From NCBI GenBank assembly GCA_029821455.1, contig JALGTI010000077.1, forward strand, positions 1 through 12,291: a stretch of DNA of 12,291 nucleotides, read 5' to 3'. This stretch comes from Candidatus Zipacnadia bacterium (GTDB lineage Bacteria; Armatimonadota; Zipacnadia; Zipacnadales; Zipacnadaceae). Positions 1 through 5,420 of this stretch are shown here, piece by piece (position 1 is the first letter of the stretch; each line of letters opens with the position of its first letter). The notes beneath the pieces were generated by a model that saw only the letters and a list, made by a program, of their open reading frames with translations, made no database searches and was not told where the DNA came from. A program made the translations under genes and the position numbers.

Positions 1-21
1 GTTACCAAAATCATCAAGTAG
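1..21 (+). CDS. tuf: Elongation factor Tu, C-terminal end (partial)
   Basis: The first 21 bases read VTKIIK followed by TAG, which matches the typical EF-Tu C-terminus (GxVTKII plus one residue). EF-Tu delivers aminoacyl-tRNA to the ribosome. The gene continues upstream of the window. The identification rests on six residues plus context: tuf immediately before rpmG, tRNA-Trp, secE and nusG is a widely conserved order in bacteria. Confidence 0.8.
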   Translation, partial: VTKIIK

Positions 22-62
22 CAGGGACAGTTGGTTGCAATCTGAGAGGGCAGATGAGATAG

Positions 63-224
63 ATGCCGCAGACAAAGTTTGTGCTGGAGTGTAAAAAGTG
101 CGGCTCTCAGAACTATACGACGTCCAAGAATCGTCAGAACGTTCAGGACCGCATTACGCTTAAGAAGCACTGCCCGCGTTGCAATAAGCACACAGAGCAC
201 AGCGAGACGCGCCTGCGCAGGTAG
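63..224 (+). CDS. rpmG: 50S ribosomal protein L33
   Basis: A 53-residue protein starting MPQTKFVLECKKCGSQNY, of normal length for L33 of the large ribosomal subunit. It is the zinc-binding (four-cysteine) form: Cys10-x2-Cys13 near the start and Cys37-x2-Cys40 near the end, followed by a basic tail. The ATG lies 41 bases after the tuf stop, with a weak GAGAGGG Shine-Dalgarno about 12 bases upstream. Its place between tuf and tRNA-Trp/secE is the usual one. Possession of the four-cysteine form means the protein depends on zinc; many bacteria carry a second, cysteine-free copy elsewhere, which cannot be judged here. Confidence 0.93.
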   Translation: MPQTKFVLECKKCGSQNYTTSKNRQNVQDRITLKKHCPRCNKHTEHSETRLRR

Positions 225-234
225 TGGTAGGGGC

Positions 235-310
<76 letters not shown>

Positions 311-371
311 GGTGCTGGCGAGCGGCCGCGATGTCTGGCTGTGCTTTGCCTGGGATAGAGGGTCTATTCTG

Positions 372-785
372 ATGGAAAGAACTCGTCCGCCCGCCGCATA
401 TTGGGTGATATGCGTGGCGGTACTGGCCGCGTTAGGCGCGGCCCTCAATGCTCTGTACCAGCACTTCTTCGACTGGTGGGGTGTGTGGAACCTTAGTGAC
501 GCTAATGCCCCCGGCCGGGTTGCACTACTGGTGGGGACGGCGGCAGTATATGCTGGGCTGCTTTACCTGGTGTACACGAAGGCCGCGCGGATAATGCAGC
601 CCTTCATTAATCTAGTGCGCTTTGTGGGCGATGTGTGGACCGAGCTACAGCGCGTGGTGTGGCCCAGCCACGAGGACACCTACGCCTTTACGGTCGTGGT
701 CATCATTGCGGTGTTAGTGGTCGCGCTGTGGGTAGGGGTGCTGGATATGATCTGCGTACAGGTGATGTCCGGACTGTTCAGGTAG
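372..785 (+). CDS. secE: Preprotein translocase subunit SecE
   Basis: A 137-residue inner-membrane protein, the clamp of the SecYEG channel. It has three hydrophobic segments at about residues 11-27, 50-68 and 105-127. The conserved SecE core lies in the last third: an amphipathic helix with VWTELQRVVWPS at residues 88-99, then the final membrane helix. Many bacterial SecE proteins are about 60 residues with one helix; this is the longer three-helix kind. I chose ATG 372 because AGAGG lies about 10 bases upstream and MERTRPP begins just before the first membrane segment. An in-frame ATG at 312 would begin two bases after the tRNA and is unlikely. It precedes nusG, as usual. Confidence 0.92.
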   Translation: MERTRPPAAYWVICVAVLAALGAALNALYQHFFDWWGVWNLSDANAPGRVALLVGTAAVYAGLLYLVYTKAARIMQPFINLVRFVGDVWTELQRVVWPSHEDTYAFTVVVIIAVLVVALWVGVLDMICVQVMSGLFR

Positions 786-821
786 GCAGTCGTATTTAGG
801 CCCCGGGGATATGTGATAAGT

Positions 822-1340
822 ATGCAATGGTATGTAGTACACACGCTGACGGGCAAGGAGAATAAGGTCAAGGCTGCCATCGAAAAGATGGTGGAGGCGC
901 GAGATTTGGGCCAGTATATGGGCCGTGTGCTGGTGCCGACTGAGACCGAGATACGCTCATCGGCCGGCAAACGCCGCGAGGTCAAACGCAAGCTATATCC
1001 TGGCTATGTGCTGGTAGAGATGGAACTAAGTGATGAGATGCGGCACCTAATTCAGGCCACTTCGGGCGTCACGCACTTTGTCTCGGCTTCAGACATGCCT
1101 GTGCCGCTGAAGCAAGAAGACGTGACCCGGATAATGCAGACTGTCGGCGAGGAGGGCCAAAAGCCTAAAACCATCTGGGAGGTAGGCCAGAGCGTTCGCA
1201 TCATCGAGGGGCCCTTCAATGAGTTCAGTGGATCCATTACCGAGGTGAATGCCGAGCGCGAGACGCTCAAAGTCCTCATTTCTATCTTCGGCCGCGAGAC
1301 ACCGGTCGAGGTAGATTTCACACAGATAGAACGACTCTAG
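822..1340 (+). CDS. nusG: Transcription termination/antitermination factor NusG
   Basis: A 172-residue NusG, which binds elongating RNA polymerase and links it to Rho or the ribosome. The N-terminal NGN domain starts QWYVVHTLTGKENKVK and contains KLYPGYVLVEMELSDE at about residues 68-83. The C-terminal KOW domain begins VRIIEGPFNEFSGSI and ends at VDFTQIERL. The length is normal. An in-frame GTG at 813 would add three residues, but family proteins begin at the M-x-WYVVH position, so ATG 822 is preferred. The Shine-Dalgarno is weak (GGGGAT, about 11 bases away). It is 36 bases after secE and 143 bases before rplK. Confidence 0.94.
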   Translation: MQWYVVHTLTGKENKVKAAIEKMVEARDLGQYMGRVLVPTETEIRSSAGKRREVKRKLYPGYVLVEMELSDEMRHLIQATSGVTHFVSASDMPVPLKQEDVTRIMQTVGEEGQKPKTIWEVGQSVRIIEGPFNEFSGSITEVNAERETLKVLISIFGRETPVEVDFTQIERL

Positions 1341-1372
1341 GCAGATGCGCTGAGGGATGTTGAGAGGCGGTC

Positions 1373-1457
1373 GTGCCTTTAGTCGGAGCGGCATCGTTGC
1401 TGCGACCCTGACTGCATCAGGCACAGACGAGTGCCTCGCCGCTGGGTTGTGGCGGGG
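1373..1457 (+). promoter_or_regulatory. Structured leader upstream of rplK
   Basis: The gap between nusG and rplK can fold into competing stems. GTGCCT at 1373-1378 can pair with AGGCAC at 1419-1424, enclosing AGTC/GACT and a GCGGCA-TCGT-TGCTGC hairpin. The same AGGCAC can instead pair with the second GTGCCT at 1431-1436. A third hairpin, CCTCGCC (1434-1440) with GGCGGGG (1451-1457), shares bases 1434-1436 with the second. rplK's Shine-Dalgarno AAGGAG at 1470-1475 follows. Inference: this may be a regulatory leader. L1 is known to repress the L11-L1 operon in other bacteria, but I could not identify a definite L1-binding motif here. Confidence 0.4.
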
Positions 1458-1483
1458 TTGCTTGATTCTAAGGAGTAGCGAAA

Positions 1484-1969
1484 ATGGCAAAGAAGATTCT
1501 GGCCGTCATCAAGCTGCACGTACCGGCTGGGAAGGCCAACCCGGCCCCACCAGTCGGGCCGGCTCTTGGTCAGCACGGCGTCAACATCATGGAGTTCTGC
1601 AAGGCCTTTAATGAGAAGACTGCTCAACAGATAGGTGATATTATCCCTGTGGAGTTGACGGTCTACCAGGATCGCAGCTTCTCGTTTATCTGCAAGACGC
1701 CACCGGCGGCCAGCCTGCTAAAGAGGGCGACCGGTCTGGAAAAGGCCTCAGGGGAGCCGAACCGTGAAAAGGTCGCCCAGATCAGTATGGACCAGGTGCG
1801 TGCGATCGCCGAGCAGAAGATGGCGGATCTGAACGCCCGCGATCTGGATGCCGCAGTGCAGATTATCTTGGGTACCGCTCGCTCGATGGGCATTGAAGTC
1901 GGCGAAGTTACTGAAGCCTATGAAGTCGGCGAAGCCACTGAAGTCAGTGCCGAGCAGGAGGTGAAGTAG
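1484..1969 (+). CDS. rplK: 50S ribosomal protein L11
   Basis: A 161-residue L11 of the GTPase-associated centre of the 50S subunit. The N-terminal domain has the proline-rich PAGKANPAPPVGPALGQHG at about residues 14-32; the C-terminal rRNA-binding domain includes KTPPAASLLKRATG and ends with ILGTARSMGIEV. Family members usually stop about there, near 141 residues. This one carries roughly 22 extra acidic residues, produced by an imperfect 27-base tandem duplication. It has an excellent AAGGAG Shine-Dalgarno 8 bases before ATG 1484. The gene is followed one base later by rplA, whose Shine-Dalgarno lies inside the rplK 3' end, so the two are probably translationally coupled. Confidence 0.95.
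   Translation: MAKKILAVIKLHVPAGKANPAPPVGPALGQHGVNIMEFCKAFNEKTAQQIGDIIPVELTVYQDRSFSFICKTPPAASLLKRATGLEKASGEPNREKVAQISMDQVRAIAEQKMADLNARDLDAAVQIILGTARSMGIEVGEVTEAYEVGEATEVSAEQEVK
1895..1948 (+). repeat. Imperfect 27-bp tandem duplication in the rplK 3' end
   Basis: Two adjacent 27-base units, 1895-1921 and 1922-1948, match at 22 of 27 positions; both begin GAAGTCGGCGAAG. In frame they encode EVGEVTEAY and EVGEATEVS, extending the L11 C-terminus. The repeat keeps the reading frame. Confidence 0.85.
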
Positions 1970-1970
1970 G

Positions 1971-2669
1971 GTGGCCAAACACAGCAAGCGCTATGCCCAG
2001 GTAGCCGAGCAGGTAGACCGCAACCGGCGCTATACCATCGCTGATGCGGTCAAGCTGGCCAAGGAAACTGCCTCGGCCAGGTTTGACGAGACCGTCGAGG
2101 TGCATCTGAAGCTCAATGCCGATCCTGCCAAGGGTGAGCAGGCAGTGCGCGGCACGATGGTATTGCCTCACGGCACAGGCACTGTACCCAGGGTTGCCGT
2201 TTTTGCCGAGGGTGATGCGGCTGAGGCCGCCACGGAGGCCGGCGCTGACCGCGTTGGTGGGGAAGATTTGGTACAAGCCATTGACGAGGGCTGGGACGAT
2301 TTCGATATACTGGTGGCGCACCCGGCGATGATGCGGCATGTCGGGAAGCTGGGTAAGAAGCTGGGCCCACGGATGCCTTCGAAGAAGTCGGGAAATATCA
2401 CTGAGGACGTTGGGCAGGTGGTAGCGGAACTTAAGGCCGGCAAGATTGAATACCGGATGGACCGGGGCGCAGTAATCCACCTGCCGATCGGCAAGGCATC
2501 GTTTACTGAGGAGCAGCTAGTTGAGAACCTGGTGGCCCTACTTGGTACTGTCAACCGGGTGCGCCCGGCCGCAGTCACCGGACGCTTTATCACCTCGCTG
2601 ACCATTGCCACCTCGATGGGGCCGGGTATCAAGATAGACCTGGCCGACCCAATGGCAAAGGCCTCGTAG
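1971..2669 (+). CDS. rplA: 50S ribosomal protein L1
   Basis: A 232-residue L1, which binds 23S rRNA at the L1 stalk, helps E-site tRNA release and represses its own operon in several bacteria. It begins with GTG 1971, supported by a near-perfect AGGAGGTGA at 1956-1964, inside the end of rplK. Family features include AKHSKRY at the N-terminus, KLNADPAKGEQAVRGTMVLP at about residues 47-66, VAHPAMM and a C-terminal RFITSLTIATSMGPGIKID. The normally conserved signature LGPRGLMPNPKxG reads LGPRMPSKKSG at residues 131-141, so it lacks two residues and has other changes. Overall length is still normal. A terminator-like hairpin follows and no rplJ is found downstream. Confidence 0.94.
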   Translation: MAKHSKRYAQVAEQVDRNRRYTIADAVKLAKETASARFDETVEVHLKLNADPAKGEQAVRGTMVLPHGTGTVPRVAVFAEGDAAEAATEAGADRVGGEDLVQAIDEGWDDFDILVAHPAMMRHVGKLGKKLGPRMPSKKSGNITEDVGQVVAELKAGKIEYRMDRGAVIHLPIGKASFTEEQLVENLVALLGTVNRVRPAAVTGRFITSLTIATSMGPGIKIDLADPMAKAS

Positions 2670-2699
2670 GAGGGCAATTCAGAGAGGGTATCGCTTCCC

Positions 2700-2755
2700 G
2701 CGCCGGGCTGCTCAAGCTGAGCTTCCCGGCGCTATGGCTTTCTCCTTGTTTTGTT
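2700..2755 (+). terminator. Rho-independent terminator after rplA
   Basis: GCGCCGGG at 2700-2707 pairs with CCCGGCGC at 2725-2732 (8 bp). Inside, GCTC (2710-2713) pairs with GAGC (2719-2722) around a 5-nt loop. The hairpin is followed by a pyrimidine-rich stretch ending TTGTTTTGTT at about 2746-2755. The T run is not immediately at the stem base, so efficiency is uncertain. It lies 31 bases after the rplA stop and is well placed to end the L11-L1 operon before the separate promoter at 2791-2820. Confidence 0.6.
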
Positions 2756-2790
2756 GCGTGCCAGTCCGTACTTTTCCGGAGGTAGTCATC

Positions 2791-2820
2791 TTGCTCTCTG
2801 CGCCCTGGTTGTGCTATACT
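2791..2820 (+). promoter_or_regulatory. Sigma-70-type promoter for the putative 6S RNA
   Basis: The -10 box is TATACT (2815-2820, five of six matches to consensus) with an extended -10 TGC immediately upstream (2812-2814). The -35 is TTGCTC (2791-2796) at an 18-base spacing. The expected start is near 2827, which is just four bases before the first base pair of the RNA's closing stem. That agreement supports both calls. Confidence 0.7.
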
Positions 2821-2826
2821 AAGGCT

Positions 2827-3018
2827 GACAGAGCGCTCGCCCTGCGTTGCGCGTGATGTCCAACAGTTTCGGGCCAACACCCTCATTAAGGGAGCCCGGC
2901 GCCATAAGTGGCGTGGCAGCCCCGTTCGGGGAATCGCAAAGCTTGTGGGAGGGCACCCACCTTGATGTAGGGCACGAATACTCGCGGACGCACGGCTCCG
3001 GCGGGGCGTCGCTCCTTT
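2827..3018 (+). ncRNA. ssrS: Putative 6S RNA
   Basis: About 190 nt between its own promoter and the end of a long closing stem, the right size for 6S RNA, which binds the housekeeping RNA polymerase holoenzyme by mimicking an open promoter. The two ends pair with small interruptions: GAGCG 2831-2835/3010-3014, CGCCC 2838-2842/3004-3008, GC 2849-2850/2995-2996, CGTG 2852-2855/2991-2994, GTCC 2858-2861/2986-2989. Unpaired strands follow on both sides (2862-2870 and about 2974-2985), as in the central bubble. Inner hairpins are CCCT/AGGG, CGCCA-TAAG-TGGCG, CCCCG-TT-CGGGG and GTGGG/CCCAC. No open reading frame with codon support overlaps it. It lies a few genes upstream of rarA, a neighbour 6S has in Bacillus as well. 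The bases between its end and 3112 show nothing I recognise. It could be another structured RNA; I see no tmRNA, RNase P or SRP signature. Confidence 0.6.
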
Positions 3019-3112
3019 AGGGGACCGTGATAGCTGCTAGGCAAACCTTCAATTGCTGCAAACTCCCATAGCGTCTGTGCTCGCCTAACGAAGACATACG
3101 GAACTACAGTTA

Positions 3113-3161
3113 GGTCCTGAGCGTTATTGCGAGTGATCGGTATCTGCTGCTCAATTGGACC
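3113..3161 (+). promoter_or_regulatory. Leader hairpin before the NifX-like gene
   Basis: GGTCCTGAGC at 3113-3122 pairs with GCTCA (3149-3153) and GGACC (3157-3161), a 10-bp stem with a single ATT bulge on the 3' side. A small inner hairpin, GAT-CGGT-ATC, is possible. The stem ends seven bases before the perfect Shine-Dalgarno GGAGGTGA at 3169-3176. The placement suggests a post-transcriptional element or attenuator remnant. I do not recognise a known riboswitch class. Confidence 0.4.
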
Positions 3162-3180
3162 AGATTTTGGAGGTGATTGT

Positions 3181-3585
3181 ATGGAACTACTTGTGGGTTT
3201 CAGCACCCATGACGGTGAACACCTCATAGATGACCACGCCGGGATGGCGACTTACTTCGATGTGTACAGGTTGAGTAAGGACAATGCCGAGTTTGTCGAA
3301 CGCCGCGAGAATTCCAAGTATCCCGGTGACCCCGCTAAGATGCACGGGGATCCGCAAAAGGCCCAAGCATCCCTCAGTGCGCTTAAGCACCTGGATGTAT
3401 GGGCGAACAAGAAATTCGGCCCCAATATTACACGTTTGCTCAAAAAGATAATGTGTGTGGTCGTGAGGACCGATAGCATCTCGGAGGCTATCAAGCTACT
3501 TCAGTGCGATTTCGATGCCGTCGCTGAGCAGTGCGCCAAGGGCGAAGATAGAAAGCATCTGGTCCTCAGGTCCCAAGAGAGGTAA
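3181..3585 (+). CDS. NifX/NifB-type dinitrogenase iron-molybdenum cofactor-binding domain protein
   Basis: A 134-residue single-domain protein. Its opening, LLVGFSTHDGEHLIDDHAGM followed by ATYFDVYRL (about residues 3-31), matches the first strand-turn-strand of the NifX/NafY/NifB-C-terminal family, where a HFG motif is usual; here it is HAG. The second half has FGPNITRLLKKI, a hydrophobic strand MCVVVRT and an amphipathic helix SISEAIKLL, as expected for the ribonuclease-H-like fold. Family members bind Fe-S or Fe-Mo cofactor precursors, but most small stand-alone versions have no tested function and do not imply nitrogen fixation. ATG 3181 has an ideal GGAGGTGA upstream. It is followed 48 bases later by an Fe-S aldo/keto reductase gene. 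Confidence 0.6.
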   Translation: MELLVGFSTHDGEHLIDDHAGMATYFDVYRLSKDNAEFVERRENSKYPGDPAKMHGDPQKAQASLSALKHLDVWANKKFGPNITRLLKKIMCVVVRTDSISEAIKLLQCDFDAVAEQCAKGEDRKHLVLRSQER

Positions 3586-3633
3586 GCCGGGTAGTCGAGC
3601 AATGGATAACCCAGCTAGGAAAGAAGCATAGAA

Positions 3634-4695
3634 ATGGAAACACGCAGGCTGGGCAAGACCGAACTACAAGTTTCCCGCATCGGGTTCGGTGGAATGACCA
3701 TACCGGGGGTGAGCAAGGAGCAGGCGGTCGCAACCGTCCACAAGGCCCTCGACCTGGGTATCAACTTCATTGACACTGCCCGTGCCTATGGCAACGGCGA
3801 CAGCGAGGCAAAGATCGGCGAGGTTATGAGGACCCGCCGCGACGAATGCTACCTCAGCTCCCGCTCACCGAAGATGGATTATCAGGGGATGCAGGCTGCC
3901 ATAGATGAGAGCCTTAGGACCCTGGGGGTCGATTATATTGACCTGTACGAACCGCACGATGTCTCCAGAACGGATATGTATGAGCGGCTGATGTCTGAAG
4001 ATGGTGCTCTCAAAGCCCTTCACGAGGCCAAACAGGCCGGCAAAATCAGATTAATCGGCGTCACCGGGCATAACTGGGGGCTGATGCAGAAGCTGCTGCA
4101 AAGTGGAGAGTTTGATGCCGCCCTCGTCACCTATAACATCGCCAACCGCGAGGCGGAGACGGAGGTCATCCCACTGGCCAAGCAGCTCGATGTCGGGTTA
4201 TTTGTGATGAAGGTCTTCGGCAATTCGCGGCTGTTTGAGCTGAGTCCGCCGGATGAGAATAGGAAACCAACCGTTGATGAGTGCCTGCGCTTCGCCCTCT
4301 CCAACCCGGACTTCCCTATGATTCTCACCGGGGTGAAATCGCCCGAAGAGATAGAGCAAAATGTCTCAATCGCCAATACCTATGCGCCTCTCACCGAGGC
4401 GGAGCAGAAGGCGATCAGGCAGTTCGGCGACCGCCTGGGCCGTGGGTATTGTTACGGATGCAACTACTGTATGCCCTGCCCAGCGGAGATACACATCCCG
4501 GGCATCTTGCAGCTTCTCGAGTACCAAAAGCGCATCAATTGGGAGTGGCCACAGGGCCCTGAGCGCTACGCCGAGTTCGACAAGACCATTGACGACTGCC
4601 TCGACTGTGAACAGTGCGAGGAGGCCTGCCCGCAGAATTTGCCGATCAGAGAGCTACTCCACGAGGCCAAGGAGAAGTTTAGCCAGGCAGTCTGA
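3634..4695 (+). CDS. Aldo/keto reductase with C-terminal 4Fe-4S domain
   Basis: A 353-residue cytoplasmic oxidoreductase. Residues 1-265 form the NAD(P)H-dependent aldo/keto reductase barrel: RRLGKTELQVSRIGFGGM at the start, IDTARAYG with the expected Asp47 and Tyr52, LGVDYIDLYEPHDV with His108, and KIRLIGVTGHN. The position of the catalytic lysine (usually TK) reads SSR, so Arg77 seems to replace it; Lys80 is three residues on. Residues 273-332 carry two cysteine groups, C-x2-C-x2-C-x2-CP at 273-282 and C-x2-C-x2-C-x3-CP at 322-332, enough for iron-sulfur clusters. This architecture is frequent in anaerobes. The substrate is unknown. An AGGAAAG Shine-Dalgarno precedes ATG 3634. Confidence 0.88.
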   Translation: METRRLGKTELQVSRIGFGGMTIPGVSKEQAVATVHKALDLGINFIDTARAYGNGDSEAKIGEVMRTRRDECYLSSRSPKMDYQGMQAAIDESLRTLGVDYIDLYEPHDVSRTDMYERLMSEDGALKALHEAKQAGKIRLIGVTGHNWGLMQKLLQSGEFDAALVTYNIANREAETEVIPLAKQLDVGLFVMKVFGNSRLFELSPPDENRKPTVDECLRFALSNPDFPMILTGVKSPEEIEQNVSIANTYAPLTEAEQKAIRQFGDRLGRGYCYGCNYCMPCPAEIHIPGILQLLEYQKRINWEWPQGPERYAEFDKTIDDCLDCEQCEEACPQNLPIRELLHEAKEKFSQAV

Positions 4696-4798
4696 GGCCC
4701 ACGGGCAACAGGTGATCCACAATGCTTGTAGAAACAGACTAGCGGCATTCCCGTGTGTCCATTCTCTGGGTTTGGCTTACATAGGGAGGCGGCACGAC

Positions 4799-5362
4799 AT
4801 GTCATCTAGATCCCACCAGAAGTCGAAGAGACAGGGTAGTACCCGGACGACTACGGTCATCGTGATGGCATTGATTGCCATCGGCCTCATCGTGGTGTAC
4901 TATTCTTCCGATAGGGATACGTCCACCCACCAGACTCCGCCGCCTGTGACCGTCGCCGGGTCACACACTGCTCACCAAAGCGCAGCGAATGCACCGATCG
5001 CTAGAGAAGAAGAGGTGGCAGAGCCGGCCAAAGAGGGCGAGCTGCTCGAACTCCGGGAGGCCGACTTCCAGCGGGAGGTGCTGGATGCGAAGCTGCCTGT
5101 GCTGATGGACTTCTGGGCCCCGTGGTGCGCTCCGTGCCGAATGGTAGAGCCAACCCTCAAAAGCCTGGCTAAGCGCTATGCTGGTAAGGTGAAGATAGTG
5201 AGGGTGAATGTGGACGACAACCCGGGCCTGGCCAGAAGGTACAATATCGAGGCTATACCGACACTCATTATCATAGAAGATGGCGAGATCGCGCATCGCA
5301 GCCTGGGAGTGCAGCCAGAAGAGAAGATCGCGGCCGCAATTGACGAGGCCCTGGCAGAGTGA
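4799..5362 (+). CDS. Membrane-anchored thioredoxin-fold protein
   Basis: A 187-residue thiol-disulfide protein. Residues 1-17 are basic, 18-35 form one membrane helix (TVIVMALIAIGLIVVYY), 36-82 are a hydrophilic Pro/Ala/Glu linker, and 83-187 are a thioredoxin domain. The active site is WCAPC at 109-113 inside FWAPWCAPCRM, and the cis-proline is in IPT at residue 154. The positive N-terminus suggests the domain faces outside the cytoplasm. The canonical thioredoxin site is WCGPC; the Ala variant is found in many thioredoxins. ATG 4799 follows GGGAGG at nine bases. The frame stays open upstream into the previous gene, but that part is a shadow of the reductase. It may act with the reductase next door, but only position links them. 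Confidence 0.87.
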   Translation: MSSRSHQKSKRQGSTRTTTVIVMALIAIGLIVVYYSSDRDTSTHQTPPPVTVAGSHTAHQSAANAPIAREEEVAEPAKEGELLELREADFQREVLDAKLPVLMDFWAPWCAPCRMVEPTLKSLAKRYAGKVKIVRVNVDDNPGLARRYNIEAIPTLIIIEDGEIAHRSLGVQPEEKIAAAIDEALAE

Positions 5363-5420
5363 GCTGTGGCGACCCAGATACGAGAGCGCTGCCCGGGGAG
5401 GCCGGGGCTTGGAGGGGGCA

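Noticed and set aside
3040..3075. GGCAAACC followed by TGCAAACTCCC, recalling a c-di-GMP-I riboswitch core
   Set aside because: The paired stems and the remaining conserved positions of that riboswitch are not present; the resemblance is limited to a few bases.
2886..3227. A 113-residue minus-strand open frame over the rplA to NifX-like gap
   Set aside because: It has no recognisable motif, overlaps both the putative 6S RNA and the start of the next gene, and its composition looks like chance.
3181..3585. Evidence for nitrogen fixation
   Set aside because: Only a lone NifX-type domain is present, and such proteins are common in non-diazotrophic anaerobes; no nitrogenase gene is in the window.
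4361..4798. N-terminal extension of the thioredoxin frame into the reductase gene
   Set aside because: The region is the out-of-frame shadow of the reductase; a proper start with GGGAGG occurs at 4799, just before the membrane anchor.
5280..5420. Upstream extension of rarA
   Set aside because: It overlaps the thioredoxin gene in another frame; RarA homology begins at MDLF (5421), which has a strong Shine-Dalgarno.
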